From an uncultured Bacteroidales bacterium (GTDB lineage Bacteria > Bacteroidota > Bacteroidia > Bacteroidales > P3): DNA of 31,380 bases. The position numbers and the translations under genes are program-made. Shown here in pieces: positions 6,288 to 15,712 of the stretch (positions are counted from its first letter, which is position 1; the number at the start of each line of letters is the position of its first letter). The stretch spans positions 1-31,380 of the forward strand of contig CALCUN010000140.1 in NCBI GenBank assembly GCA_937906975.1. The letters run 5' to 3'. Below the pieces are notes generated by a model. The model did no database searches and was not told the origin of the DNA. It worked only from the letters and a program-made list of their open reading frames with translations.

Positions 6288-8816
6288 ATGGAAGAAAATA
6301 CTCATAAAATAACTTCTATAAGAGGTATGTTCCAAGATTGGTTCTTGGATTATGCTTCTTATGTCATATTAGAGCGTGCCGTTCCTCATATAAACGACGG
6401 CTTAAAGCCTGTTCAACGACGTATTCTCCATTCAATGAAAGAATTAGATGATGGAAGATACAACAAAGTTGCCAACATAGTGGGAAATACCATGAAATAC
6501 CACCCTCATGGCGACTCTTCAATAGCAGGAGCCTTAGTTACAATGGGACAAAAAGACCTTTTAATTGATTGTCAAGGTAACTGGGGAAATATTCTTACGG
6601 GAGATGGAGCAGCCGCACCGCGTTATATTGAAGCAAGACTTTCAAAATTTGCTTTGGAAGTGGTGTTTAATCCAAAAACTACAAGTTGGCACCCATCGTA
6701 TGACGGAAGAAATAAAGAGCCTGACACATTGCCTGTGAAATTTCCTTTGTTGCTTGCACAAGGAGCGGAAGGTATTGCGGTAGGTCTTGCTTGTAAAATA
6801 CTACCTCATAACTTTAATGAATTGATTGATGCTTCCATTGCGATATTGAAAGGAGAGGATTTTGTAATCTATCCAGATTTCCCAACAGGTGGGCTAATGG
6901 ACGTAGAGAAGTATAACGATGGATTACAAGGTGGGCGTTTGAGAGTGAGAGCTCGCATAAAACAAGTGGATAATAAAACACTTGTTATTACGGAAGTGCC
7001 TTTTACTGTTACGGCTGACTCACTTATTGATTCCATTGTAAAGGCTTGCGATAAGAATCAATTAAAAATTAAAAAGATTGACAACAATACTGCAAGCGAG
7101 GTTGAGATTAGAATTTCTCTTCCAAACGATACTTCTCCTGACCAAACGATTGACGCACTTTATGCTTTCACTGATTGTGAGATTAGCCTATCTCCAAACT
7201 CTTGTGTTATTGAAAACGAAAAACCACGCTTTGCTTCTGTTTCAGAAATCTTAAAGGTTTCAACTCAAAACACAGTAAACCTTCTTAAAAGAGAGTTGGA
7301 AATAGAATTAGGTGAGCTAAACGAAAAATGGAATTGGATTTCGCTGGAGAAAATCTTTATTAAAGAGGGCGTTTACAAAAGAATGGAAAAATGTAAAAGC
7401 GATGCGGAAATAGATTCTGAAATAGACAAGGGATTAGCTCCGTTTGTGAAAAATCTTCTTCGTCCAATCACAACAGATGATATACATAGACTGAGAAAAA
7501 TTCCAATAGATAGAATTTCAAAGTACAATAGTGATAAGGCAGATGACACACTTCTTGCAATAGAGGACGATATTAAGGCAGTAAAGCACGATTTGGATAA
7601 TCTTATTGCATACGCTATTGCTTATTTTGAAAGAATTAAAACAAAATTTGGCAAAGAAAGAGAAAGAAAAACCGAGATTCGCTCATTTGATTACATACAA
7701 GAGGCAACTGTTGCTGTGGCAAATGAAAAGCTTTATTGCAATTACGCAGAAGGATTCGTAGGTTACAAACTCAAAGGCGATGAATACGTTGAGGATTGTT
7801 CTACACTTGATGATGTGATTGCGATAAGAAAAGATGGAACCTTTGTTGTGAAAAAAGTTCAAGAGAAAGAATATCTTGGAAAGAAGCTAATTCATGTTGG
7901 CGTGTTTAGGAAAAATGATGATAGAACGACATATAATTTAATATATCAAGACGGGGCTTTTGGTAAGTTTTATGTTAAGAGATTTAATATTTCATCTATT
8001 ATCCGCGGAAAGGAATATGATTTAACGCAAGGCACAAAGGGTTCAAAGATTGTTTATTTGAGTGTGAATCCTAACGGAGAGGCTGAAAGAGTTAATATAA
8101 ATCTTAAACCAGCTCTAAGAATGAGAACTCATAAGATGGAATATGATTTTGCAACTCTTGCAATAAAATCAAGAACTTCAAAAGGAAACACCTTGTCTTC
8201 AAGAATTATCACTTCCGTTACTAAGAGAACAGAAGGGGTTTCAACACTTAGTGCAAGAAAAATATGGTTTGACTCTGCTATTAAGCGATTAAATGCCGAT
8301 GGAAACGGAGTATATCTTGGCGAATTTAGCAAAGATGATAAGATTCTTACATTCTACTCTTCGGGTGCTTACAGAATAACAGGCTATGACTTGTCTTTGC
8401 ATTTTGATGACGATTTAATTCTTATTGAAAAGCTGAAAAAGAATAAGCCTTTATCGGTTTTCTATATCGAAAAGGAGACTGATAGTTTGTATTTAAAGAG
8501 ATTTGTTCCTGAATTAAGCAATAAGAAAATTGATGTCTTTGAAGAACAAGAGGGAGCAAAGCTTGTAAATATTAGTTACGATTGGTTGCCTGTTGTTAAG
8601 GTAGGAGAAAAAGAGTTAGAAGTAGAAAAACTTGACGATATAAAGAAATATAAAGCTAAGGGTAAGAGAATAGAAAAGGATTCTAATGTTAAGGTGGAAT
8701 TTCTTGAGCCTTTGGAATATATAGAAGAGGAAGAAATTGAGCAAGAACAAGAAGAAATTGAAGAATACAACAGTGAGCTAAACGAAGGCGAAACTATGCA
8801 AGGTTCATTGTTTTAA
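6288..8816 (+). CDS. parC: DNA topoisomerase IV subunit A (ParC)
   Basis: This is the type IIA topoisomerase A subunit that cuts and rejoins DNA to decatenate chromosomes, working with ParE (not in this window). The breakage-reunion domain fills about 1-450, with GLKPVQRRILHSMKELDDGRY near residue 38 and the catalytic tyrosine Y113 in AAPRYIEARLS. The C-terminal part has the six-bladed DNA-wrapping repeats, then a very acidic tail ending GETMQGSLF. The opening (FLDYASYVILERAVP) and 842-residue length fit the Bacteroidota ParC group rather than GyrA. In the quinolone-pocket segment HPHGDSSIAGALV the position equivalent to GyrA Asp87 is Gly81. It sits in the TPM-LemA operon, with the next gene 14 bases downstream. 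Confidence 0.93.
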   Translation: MEENTHKITSIRGMFQDWFLDYASYVILERAVPHINDGLKPVQRRILHSMKELDDGRYNKVANIVGNTMKYHPHGDSSIAGALVTMGQKDLLIDCQGNWGNILTGDGAAAPRYIEARLSKFALEVVFNPKTTSWHPSYDGRNKEPDTLPVKFPLLLAQGAEGIAVGLACKILPHNFNELIDASIAILKGEDFVIYPDFPTGGLMDVEKYNDGLQGGRLRVRARIKQVDNKTLVITEVPFTVTADSLIDSIVKACDKNQLKIKKIDNNTASEVEIRISLPNDTSPDQTIDALYAFTDCEISLSPNSCVIENEKPRFASVSEILKVSTQNTVNLLKRELEIELGELNEKWNWISLEKIFIKEGVYKRMEKCKSDAEIDSEIDKGLAPFVKNLLRPITTDDIHRLRKIPIDRISKYNSDKADDTLLAIEDDIKAVKHDLDNLIAYAIAYFERIKTKFGKERERKTEIRSFDYIQEATVAVANEKLYCNYAEGFVGYKLKGDEYVEDCSTLDDVIAIRKDGTFVVKKVQEKEYLGKKLIHVGVFRKNDDRTTYNLIYQDGAFGKFYVKRFNISSIIRGKEYDLTQGTKGSKIVYLSVNPNGEAERVNINLKPALRMRTHKMEYDFATLAIKSRTSKGNTLSSRIITSVTKRTEGVSTLSARKIWFDSAIKRLNADGNGVYLGEFSKDDKILTFYSSGAYRITGYDLSLHFDDDLILIEKLKKNKPLSVFYIEKETDSLYLKRFVPELSNKKIDVFEEQEGAKLVNISYDWLPVVKVGEKELEVEKLDDIKKYKAKGKRIEKDSNVKVEFLEPLEYIEEEEIEQEQEEIEEYNSELNEGETMQGSLF

Positions 8817-8830
8817 AAAACATAATAAAT

Positions 8831-9655
8831 ATGAGAAAAATATTAGCAATATTATTAGTTGTTAGCACATTTCTTACAATAGAGGTGCGAGGTCAAGAGA
8901 TAGTAAAAAAATTCTTAAACAATCAACAAACAACCTCTAAGAATCAATTGATTTATCTAACATTTGATGACAGAATTTCTTTGGTTAATGACAATATTAA
9001 CCGAATGTTTGGATTTGAAAGCTTAGAAAAAGATTTGCAAGATGAGTTAAGAAAAAAATATACTCGCATTATAGACAAAGTAAATCAAGAAGAGATTTTG
9101 AAAATCTATAACAATAGTTTAATAAAAGAGCTAAGACGTTACGGATTTACTATATATCGTCAAGAATATTTAGTAAGTAAAATTATAGGACGTTTCAATA
9201 CGGTAAATGTTTCTCAAATAGAATTGGAGGAGTTCACAGTTGTAGATAGCCTAACAGGAAAATACTATACCGATTCAACGACTTATTATAAAACACTTAC
9301 AGGATTGAGAATGAATGTATGGTTAGAATATAATTGGGCTGATACAACAAGTAGAAAACTATTGTTTATTAGCCACGAAATAACAGATGAATTTTCTGGA
9401 TACACAGAAGACGTTGAAGGAAAGAAGTATGCCGATTACGAATTGTCGCTTTTAAATCCTAATGATGCCTATATCATAGCAGATAAAACAGCAGCATTAA
9501 CTGCAAGATATATGTACAATTTCTTAATGAATAAATACGTAAAAGAAAAGACGGGAGGAAATCACGAATACTATTATTCAATAGGAGAAGACAAGAAAAT
9601 AAAATATTCTTTGTATAAGACAGATTATTTTGAAGAGCTTCCGATAGAAGAATAA
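8831..9655 (+). CDS. Secreted protein of unknown function
   Basis: I do not recognise this 274-residue protein. It has a signal peptide (about 1-21, ending EVRGQ), no lipobox and no later membrane helix, so it is probably periplasmic or surface-exposed. The mature part is charged and mixed helix/strand, with a tyrosine-rich centre (KYYTDSTTYYKTLTG). It is the last gene of the TPM-LemA-parC unit, 14 bases after parC. Its TAA directly abuts the rnhA stop on the other strand with no spacer. Confidence 0.8.
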   Translation: MRKILAILLVVSTFLTIEVRGQEIVKKFLNNQQTTSKNQLIYLTFDDRISLVNDNINRMFGFESLEKDLQDELRKKYTRIIDKVNQEEILKIYNNSLIKELRRYGFTIYRQEYLVSKIIGRFNTVNVSQIELEEFTVVDSLTGKYYTDSTTYYKTLTGLRMNVWLEYNWADTTSRKLLFISHEITDEFSGYTEDVEGKKYADYELSLLNPNDAYIIADKTAALTARYMYNFLMNKYVKEKTGGNHEYYYSIGEDKKIKYSLYKTDYFEELPIEE

Positions 9656-10285
9656 CTACTTTCGTCCGAAGTCTGCTGGGATTTCTCCCCAGGATTCAGT
9701 ATCCCATTTTAAGATTTCTGTAGAATAGGAATTGTTTTCTAACCATTGTTCCGCTCGATGAATGTAATCAAACAAATCTTCGTTACTTTCATCGGGCGTA
9801 AGTTTTGTTTTACATTTCTTTTGCTTTACCCAAGCAATAGCAGTCTTGCTATCGGTGTAAAGAGGGTGAGGCAAATTATGCTTTTTCAAATAAGAAAGAC
9901 CATGAACTATGCCAAGAAATTCTCCAATGTTATTAGTTCCTCGTTTATGTTTATAATAAAAAAGCGTATCTCCTGTTTTGGTGTAAACACCTCTATATTC
10001 CATCACACCAGGATTGCCACTGCAAGCAGCATCTGTTGAAATGCTTTCATAAATTGGAAGATTTGCAGTTAGAGATGATTGTAAAACAGTTGTCTTCTTT
10101 TGCTTTTGTCCGATAAACTTATTAGGCGAATCATTAAATGCTTGCTCTGCTTCTGCTAATGTGTCAAAAGATTTGTATTTTGCACCTTCTACACCTTTGA
10201 CGCTTTGCTCGCAATCTTTCCAAGAGTCAAAAACTCCAATTTTCTTACCACTCCAAACTACGTAATATTTATTTTTTTTTGCCAT
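9656..10285 (-). CDS. rnhA: Viroplasmin-type ribonuclease H1
   Basis: The protein hydrolyses the RNA strand of RNA-DNA hybrids. Residues 5-53 form the caulimovirus-type (viroplasmin) hybrid-binding module, with YYVVWSGKKIGVF and the YKSFDTLAEAEQAF stretch. The catalytic domain (about 78-209) has D85 in STDAACSGNPG, E122 in NNIGEFLGIVHG, D145 in YTDSKTA and D205 near the C-terminus. This N-module plus RNase H layout is the common Bacteroidota form. It starts 3 bases after the T9SS cargo gene, so it probably depends on that gene's promoter. Its end touches the convergent upstream gene. Confidence 0.95.
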   Translation of the reverse strand: MAKKNKYYVVWSGKKIGVFDSWKDCEQSVKGVEGAKYKSFDTLAEAEQAFNDSPNKFIGQKQKKTTVLQSSLTANLPIYESISTDAACSGNPGVMEYRGVYTKTGDTLFYYKHKRGTNNIGEFLGIVHGLSYLKKHNLPHPLYTDSKTAIAWVKQKKCKTKLTPDESNEDLFDYIHRAEQWLENNSYSTEILKWDTESWGEIPADFGRK

Positions 10286-10288
10286 TGT

Positions 10289-13200
10289 TTATCTTATTAA
10301 AGTAATGTCGCCACCTTCCACAAATTTCTTACCACCTGCACAATTTACACTCAATCTATAAAAATACACTGCCGCATCACAATCTTTGCCATTAAAGGTT
10401 CCGTCCCAGCCCTCGCTTAATTTGTCGGTAAAAAACACAGTTTCTCCCCAGCGGTCAAAGACTTCAAACTCAAAACTCTCAATCCACTCACCCTTTACAA
10501 AGACAATATCATTTTTTCCATCATTATTAGGAGTGAAAACATTAGGAACATAAATATTAGGACGTTCACAATTTACAATATCAACTTCTATAAAAACACT
10601 ATCCTTAACCTCGCAACCGTGATTATCAGTTACAGTAACAAAATAAAAGCCCGACTCATATACAGTAGCGTTTGTGGTGTAGGATAGAGGAGAAGAAAGA
10701 TTTTCGCTCGGAGTCCAATAATAATACATATTAGGAATGAAATCCACACTAAGAGTTATCTGCTCACCATCAAAGACTCTTGTATGACTTGCATTGATTT
10801 GTATATTGCTAAGAGTGTTTGTATAAGAAATTTCAACAGAATCTATTGCGGTGCATTGATTTGAGTCTGTAATTTCAACATAATAAACCCCGCAACACAA
10901 GTCCTCTATAGAAGAAGTCGTTTGAGAATTTGACCAAAGATAAGAATAAGGAAGCGTTCCGCCACTTGCCTCAACAACAGCCGTTGCTCCACAACCCTGT
11001 TCACAATTATTATCAGTTTTTCTAATAGAAGTAGAAATGTTGTATAAGCTTTCTAAAATTATTGTATCACTTACCGAGCAACCTTGTGCATCTTGCATTT
11101 CAAAAACATAGACACCATCACACAAACCAGTCAAATCAAAACCATTAAGAGAAGAATCCGACCATATAATACTATAAGGCTCCACACCATTTTGAGCTAA
11201 AATATGTATTTGCCCATTACACGAATTTCCGCAAGCGTTTGAGTCCACCGAAATATTAATATTCAATTCCGAAACACTACTTATAGAAAAGTTTTCTTCA
11301 AAACTACACCCAAAAACATCTTCCACCAAAACCGAATAATTACCTACGGACAACCCCCCAATAGAATCCACGCCCATTTGCCCATTACTCCAAGAGTAAC
11401 TAATAATTAAACTATCAAATTCACTATCAACCAAAGCAAAACCATCACTTTCTTGCGGACAACTAACATTTTGAGTTATCAAATTAAGGTTTTCTATAGG
11501 GCTTGTAAAGATTTGTTGCACCAAAGTATCAGAACAATATTGATTTGTAATAACTAAACGATAAGTTCTATTTTCTGAAACAACTGCATACGGATTTGGC
11601 AAATTTGCATTAGTCAATCCATCACTTGGAATCCACTGAAAACTTACGCTATCTTGCAAAACAGGTTGTATTCCTATCTGAACCAAATCTCCCTCACAAG
11701 CTCTTATTTCGGGAATAGTATCCACAGAGGAGTCAAGCAAGATAATTTGTTTTGTAATCGTATCTGAGGCAATGCAACCATAATTTTTGTAAGCAATAAG
11801 CCTAACATCATAAATTCCTGGCTCTTGATAATAATGCGAAGGCGAAGACAGAGAAGAGAAAGTGCCATCACCAAAATCCCAAAGAAAGCTATCTCCACGT
11901 CCGATATTGATAAAATCCACACTATCAGGAAAACAAACATAAGCAGGCGAGGTAAAATCTGCCACGGCAAAGTCATCGTGAATTTGGAACTTATATGCCG
12001 CCATATTACAGTTGCTTGAAAGATTAGAACTGCTCCATGCGTTTGGCGTAATCGGAAAATTTTGACTTCCCATGCAAGAGGCACAAACCACTTGATAGAG
12101 ATTAGAATACTTATCATAGCGAGAAGTACCACCATCTACGTGGTCATTTCCATGTGTTGCAGAGGTAGAATACTCACCAAAGAAAGTAGCATAATCAAGC
12201 ACAGAAGCGTCGTGAGTAATAGACATTATATAAAAATCTTGTCCGTCAGTAGTTGATTGATAAGCATCATTTGTTACCTGCATATTCATAGTTCCAAAAA
12301 CCTGTGTAGAAGTAGGAACAATATATTTAAACAAACGTCCCCAACCTGCCGCATAAACTCTTCCACACACATCAACGGCAAAACTTGTTGGCGAGATATT
12401 AATTTGATTATTACCAGTTCCAAAAACGGTACTCCATACCAAAGAATTTAAACTAGGTTCAAATTTTGCAATAAACTGTCCCGAATTAGGAATATTATAA
12501 GCCGCATTAAAAACCAAATCACTTCCCTCAGCCTTTGTTTGACCAAAAATATGAGGATAACCATTTCTATCACACCTTACAAAGAAAGACAAATCAAACA
12601 TATTGCTTCCAAAAAAAGTTGAGGCCAATAAATCATTACCATCATAGGAAATCAATGCCAAAAAACCATCAGTAGCACCACCATCTAACACCGAATCATA
12701 AGCCCCATTAGTAATAGGAAAATTATTAGAGAGCGTGCCACCTGTAACGTAAAGATTATAATTAGTATCCACGTCAATAGAAAAGACAGCATCGTCTTGA
12801 CTACCTCCGATGAAAGAAGAAAAAATCATATTACGCAACTCATAGTCCAATTTGAAAACAACGCCCTCTTGCATTCCGCCAAACGAGGTTTGAAAAGCGT
12901 TTTGAGTTACAGGAAAGTCAGCGCTGAAAGTAGTAGTCCCTACATAAACATTGTTTTGGTCGTCAGTGATTAATTCTCCTCTTGCACCATCGCCATAATT
13001 TGCATAAAGAGAATCATTACCAACGTAAGCAATCATCTGACTTGCGTTGTAAATTTCCCTATAATTAAGCCCATCATTTTGATTACCGCCAACGTAGGTA
13101 GAGGCTTGCAAAACCGTTCCATCATCTGAAAACCTACTAACATAAATATCAACCCCAAAAGGAAAAACCACAGTCCCATCGTATGTAATAGCACTTCCCG

Positions 13201-14218
13201 AGGAGAAAGTCTGAGAAAAAGCATAGTCAGTAATAGGAAAATTAGTACTACCTGTTGTTCCCATAAGTACCAATTCGTCATATTGATTGATAATCATTGA
13301 GTGAGGCATTTCGCTGTAATTACCTCCATAATATGTTGAAAAGATTAATTGACTACCATCTTGACTAAATTTGCTTATAGCACAGTCCCACGCTGCCGCA
13401 TAGGTATCTACAAAAGCCCCTAACGTAGTTGGATAACCTATTCCATCAACAATACTTCCCGAATAAAGGTTTCCGTAAGAATCATAAGTAGAGGTAAAAC
13501 CCCAATTGTCGGCAGTACTTCCCGAATAGGTAGAAAAAATTAAAGTAGGGTCAATAATCAAAGGCAAACTCTTGTCATAACTACCTATTTTGTAAGAAAC
13601 CCTATTGTCTTTCAAAACAAACTCAACCTTAACCTCTGTTTGCTTTCCATTAATTATTTGAAAAGCGTATGGTTTTGCTTCAATTATTTCTCCCAAACAC
13701 GTTTCCATTACCAATTCTTCGTTTTTTAGTTTGAGATTATCAAGCCCCTTATAATCCAAGGCAATGATTTCGGCATTTCCACCAGGCTTTACAATAAATT
13801 CGTGTTTGAGTTCAAAGTCCTTTGAATAGATTTTCCAATCTATATTATTGTAAATATTTTCATAAACAAGCTCTTGATAAGCCTCCACTTTGCTTACCCA
13901 TTTGCTTTGGTCGTTTCCTAAAAAATAATTCGAGTAAGCGGGTAGGAGATTATGGGTTTTAATCTCGGCTTGCAAAGAATTTACCAACTCAATCTTGAAG
14001 GCGTGAGCAGAATTTGTCTTTTTCTCTTGGTGTTTCTTTACATCGTTTAAATAAAACACCACTCCGTTGTTTTCAACAAACACAGCCCCATTTTGTAAAC
14101 GTGCTTTAAAGAAAATATTGCTATCCCATTGACCCTTGTTTTGCTCAAAACGCAAAGTTTGACAATGACTTGCAAATGAAAGCACACATAATAAAAAACA
14201 AATGCAAACGTTTTTCAT
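10289..14218 (-). CDS. Large T9SS cargo protein: SBBP, PKD and SprB repeats, type B sorting domain
   Basis: 1309 residues, with a signal peptide (about 1-20). The conserved N-terminal domain (FEQNKGQWDSNIFFKA, to about 230) commonly precedes SBBP repeats in this phylum. Next is a long SBBP-type beta-propeller-like region (about 230-740; repeated ISKFSQDGSQLIFSTYYGG-like motifs), a PKD domain near 750-830 (FLWDFGDGTFS), an Ig-like segment, three SprB-type repeats at about 930-1130 (SYSWSNGQ, SIIWSDSS, SYLWSNSQ), another beta domain, and a CHU_C/type B sorting domain from about 1220 (NVFTPNNDGKND, FDRWGETVF, GWDGTFNGKDC). The sorting domain directs export by the type IX system and surface attachment. 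It is probably an adhesin or surface-structure protein; no catalytic domain is visible. rnhA follows 3 bases later. Confidence 0.92.
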   Translation of the reverse strand: MKNVCICFLLCVLSFASHCQTLRFEQNKGQWDSNIFFKARLQNGAVFVENNGVVFYLNDVKKHQEKKTNSAHAFKIELVNSLQAEIKTHNLLPAYSNYFLGNDQSKWVSKVEAYQELVYENIYNNIDWKIYSKDFELKHEFIVKPGGNAEIIALDYKGLDNLKLKNEELVMETCLGEIIEAKPYAFQIINGKQTEVKVEFVLKDNRVSYKIGSYDKSLPLIIDPTLIFSTYSGSTADNWGFTSTYDSYGNLYSGSIVDGIGYPTTLGAFVDTYAAAWDCAISKFSQDGSQLIFSTYYGGNYSEMPHSMIINQYDELVLMGTTGSTNFPITDYAFSQTFSSGSAITYDGTVVFPFGVDIYVSRFSDDGTVLQASTYVGGNQNDGLNYREIYNASQMIAYVGNDSLYANYGDGARGELITDDQNNVYVGTTTFSADFPVTQNAFQTSFGGMQEGVVFKLDYELRNMIFSSFIGGSQDDAVFSIDVDTNYNLYVTGGTLSNNFPITNGAYDSVLDGGATDGFLALISYDGNDLLASTFFGSNMFDLSFFVRCDRNGYPHIFGQTKAEGSDLVFNAAYNIPNSGQFIAKFEPSLNSLVWSTVFGTGNNQINISPTSFAVDVCGRVYAAGWGRLFKYIVPTSTQVFGTMNMQVTNDAYQSTTDGQDFYIMSITHDASVLDYATFFGEYSTSATHGNDHVDGGTSRYDKYSNLYQVVCASCMGSQNFPITPNAWSSSNLSSNCNMAAYKFQIHDDFAVADFTSPAYVCFPDSVDFINIGRGDSFLWDFGDGTFSSLSSPSHYYQEPGIYDVRLIAYKNYGCIASDTITKQIILLDSSVDTIPEIRACEGDLVQIGIQPVLQDSVSFQWIPSDGLTNANLPNPYAVVSENRTYRLVITNQYCSDTLVQQIFTSPIENLNLITQNVSCPQESDGFALVDSEFDSLIISYSWSNGQMGVDSIGGLSVGNYSVLVEDVFGCSFEENFSISSVSELNINISVDSNACGNSCNGQIHILAQNGVEPYSIIWSDSSLNGFDLTGLCDGVYVFEMQDAQGCSVSDTIILESLYNISTSIRKTDNNCEQGCGATAVVEASGGTLPYSYLWSNSQTTSSIEDLCCGVYYVEITDSNQCTAIDSVEISYTNTLSNIQINASHTRVFDGEQITLSVDFIPNMYYYWTPSENLSSPLSYTTNATVYESGFYFVTVTDNHGCEVKDSVFIEVDIVNCERPNIYVPNVFTPNNDGKNDIVFVKGEWIESFEFEVFDRWGETVFFTDKLSEGWDGTFNGKDCDAAVYFYRLSVNCAGGKKFVEGGDITLIR

Positions 14219-14222
14219 AATA

Positions 14223-14230
14223 CAAAGGTA
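14223..14230 (-). promoter_or_regulatory. Possible -7 box of the T9SS cargo gene, nearly leaderless
   Basis: TACCTTTG on the minus strand (14230-14223) fits TAnnTTTG but ends only 4 bases before the ATG at 14218, so transcription would start at or next to the start codon. No clear -33 TTTG lies at the proper distance, which lowers confidence. Confidence 0.4.
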
Positions 14231-14251
14231 TAAAAAAAAACTTAATCTAAT

Positions 14252-14788
14252 ATGAAAAAAAATATTTTCTTAGTCTTATTTTTTGCATTTTCATTTTTGT
14301 CAAATGCACAATCGGACTCTTTTCGCGCAGGCTTAGTAGCAGGATTTTCTCCACAAGCAAATATTTTGGAAACCTCACCCTTGAATGCAGGACTTATGAC
14401 AGAATTTACCATTCCCTTTATTGGAGTAGGAGCAGAGGTAGATATGATTTATGAAAACAAAGCATTTCAATATCAAACAGGCAGTTTTTCGGAGCGATTC
14501 TCTAATTTTAAATTGCCAATCTATGCAAAATGGAAATTAGGTTTGCCATATTTTAAAGGATTTCTTGGAGCAGGGGCTACTTATTCGCTTTCGTGGAAAG
14601 ATTTACGAGAGTATGGAATTTCTTCTAAGACTTTTCAAGTTTGGAGCCTTTCTGCAATGGCAGGAATAGAGCTTTTCAATAAATTATACTTTCGCTTAGG
14701 TTACGATTATCCCTTTTTTAACAAAAAATTAAAGACTATTTTCACTACGGATAAGGTATTGACAATCAATATTGGCTGTTGGTTTTAA
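14252..14788 (+). CDS. Small outer-membrane beta-barrel protein
   Basis: 178 residues with a signal peptide (about 1-19, ending SNAQ). The mature part consists of short alternating strands with glycine and aromatic residues (RAGLVAGFSPQ, GVGAEVDMIYENKAF, FKGFLGAGATYSLSW, LYFRLGYDYPFF) and ends in TINIGCWF, a barrel-closing pattern. It resembles the PorT/OmpA-like eight-strand barrels common in Bacteroidota, but I cannot assign a named member. It diverges from the T9SS cargo gene across only 33 bases, and its 3' end runs into array A. Confidence 0.75.
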   Translation: MKKNIFLVLFFAFSFLSNAQSDSFRAGLVAGFSPQANILETSPLNAGLMTEFTIPFIGVGAEVDMIYENKAFQYQTGSFSERFSNFKLPIYAKWKLGLPYFKGFLGAGATYSLSWKDLREYGISSKTFQVWSLSAMAGIELFNKLYFRLGYDYPFFNKKLKTIFTTDKVLTINIGCWF

Positions 14789-14868
14789 AAAGTCTAAGAA
14801 AACGAAAAATATCTCTTAGGAAAAATAAATTTTTTCTTAGGAAAAATATTTTTTTTCTTAGACTTTTT
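14787..14868. terminator. Bidirectional terminator hairpin within array A
   Basis: A perfect 16-base inverted repeat pairs 14787-14802 with 14853-14868 (core AGTCTAAG / CTTAGACT), with A and T runs on the outer sides. It lies between the convergent stops of the barrel gene (14788) and the GNAT gene (14879), so it can end transcripts from both sides. The 50-base loop holds the two inner units of array A. Confidence 0.65.
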
Positions 14869-14876
14869 TTTCACTT
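14793..14876. repeat. Array A: 21-bp periodic element
   Basis: Heads occur at exact 21-bp steps: TCTAAG 14793, TCTTAG 14814, TCTTAG 14835 and TCTTAG 14856. Units 2 and 3 share the 14-mer TCTTAGGAAAAATA. Units 1 and 4 are inverted copies and form the outer stem. Another TCTAAG at 14878 (22-bp step) overlaps the GNAT stop. Confidence 0.75.
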
Positions 14877-14878
14877 TT

Positions 14879-15712
14879 CTAAGTGTCTAAATTCAAACTC
14901 ATAAACACCTCATTAGGAAGGCTTTGATTTAGACTCTCCAAAGGCTTAATCATTTCAATAGTTGAAGGAGTTATATTTTCTTTTTCTGGAAAATATTTTA
15001 AGATAACGTCTTTTTCATATTTTTTTGAAATCTCTTTTGCGAATATTTCCGCAGTTTCATTCTCAAAACAAAAACAATCCAAAACCTCTATCGTTTTTGT
15101 GTCGGTAATTGCCACGCATTGAGCCAAGATTTCTTCGCCTTTGTAAAGGTTTATTATATCATAATCTGTAATTGTATAAAGATGAAGAGTTGTTTCAGAG
15201 TGAATTATGCAATTATTTCGCTTTTTCTGTACTTGGTTTATAAACTCAAAGTCAAAATTCGTTGTTTTCTCAATTCTATATGCCGATAGGTTGTTGCCTT
15301 CCTTAATCTGATTGAAAAAAGTCTTGTTTATGCCCTCTATTCCACATAGTTTATAACCCATTTTCTCATAAAAGGGAACTAAACCCTCGTGTGCTGCAAT
15401 CAAAATGACAGCCTTTTTACCAAGATTGTTTAGCTTTTTTTCAGCCTTTTGCATAAGGGCGTTTGCTAAGCCTTGATTTCTGTGGCTCTCTACGGTGCAT
15501 ACGCTTCCAATGTAAGCAATAGGCAGTATTTCATCGTTGATTTTTAGTCTATGATGCGTTGCGAAAAGCATAGATAGAAGATTTCCATTTTCACTTATGT
15601 GAAAGAAATTACCTTCTTTGAAGTATAGGTTAAAAAACTTGTCAATATATTCTTTGGAATCGCCAAAGGTTTTGTGCCAAAGCTCTTTTGCTTGTTGTTG
15701 TATTTGTATCAT
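14879..15712 (-). CDS. GNAT family N-acetyltransferase
   Basis: 277 residues. The acetyl-CoA-binding core is visible as IAYIGSVCTVESHRNQGLANALMQKAEKKL (split here by function: IGSVCTV strand, then the RNQGLA pyrophosphate loop at 78-83). It is followed by AVILIAAHEGLVPFYEKMGYKL. The C-terminal 110 residues may be a second, degenerate GNAT half, as in Eis-like proteins. The acyl acceptor is unknown. Its ATG overlaps the end of the DUF2156 gene by 4 bases, which implies translational coupling, and its stop lies at the edge of array A. Confidence 0.87.
   Translation of the reverse strand: MIQIQQQAKELWHKTFGDSKEYIDKFFNLYFKEGNFFHISENGNLLSMLFATHHRLKINDEILPIAYIGSVCTVESHRNQGLANALMQKAEKKLNNLGKKAVILIAAHEGLVPFYEKMGYKLCGIEGINKTFFNQIKEGNNLSAYRIEKTTNFDFEFINQVQKKRNNCIIHSETTLHLYTITDYDIINLYKGEEILAQCVAITDTKTIEVLDCFCFENETAEIFAKEISKKYEKDVILKYFPEKENITPSTIEMIKPLESLNQSLPNEVFMSLNLDT

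Noticed and set aside
11704..13281. Several open frames of 60-140 codons overlapping the T9SS cargo gene
   Set aside because: They are out-of-frame shadows of a clearly coding 1309-codon gene and show no domain signal.
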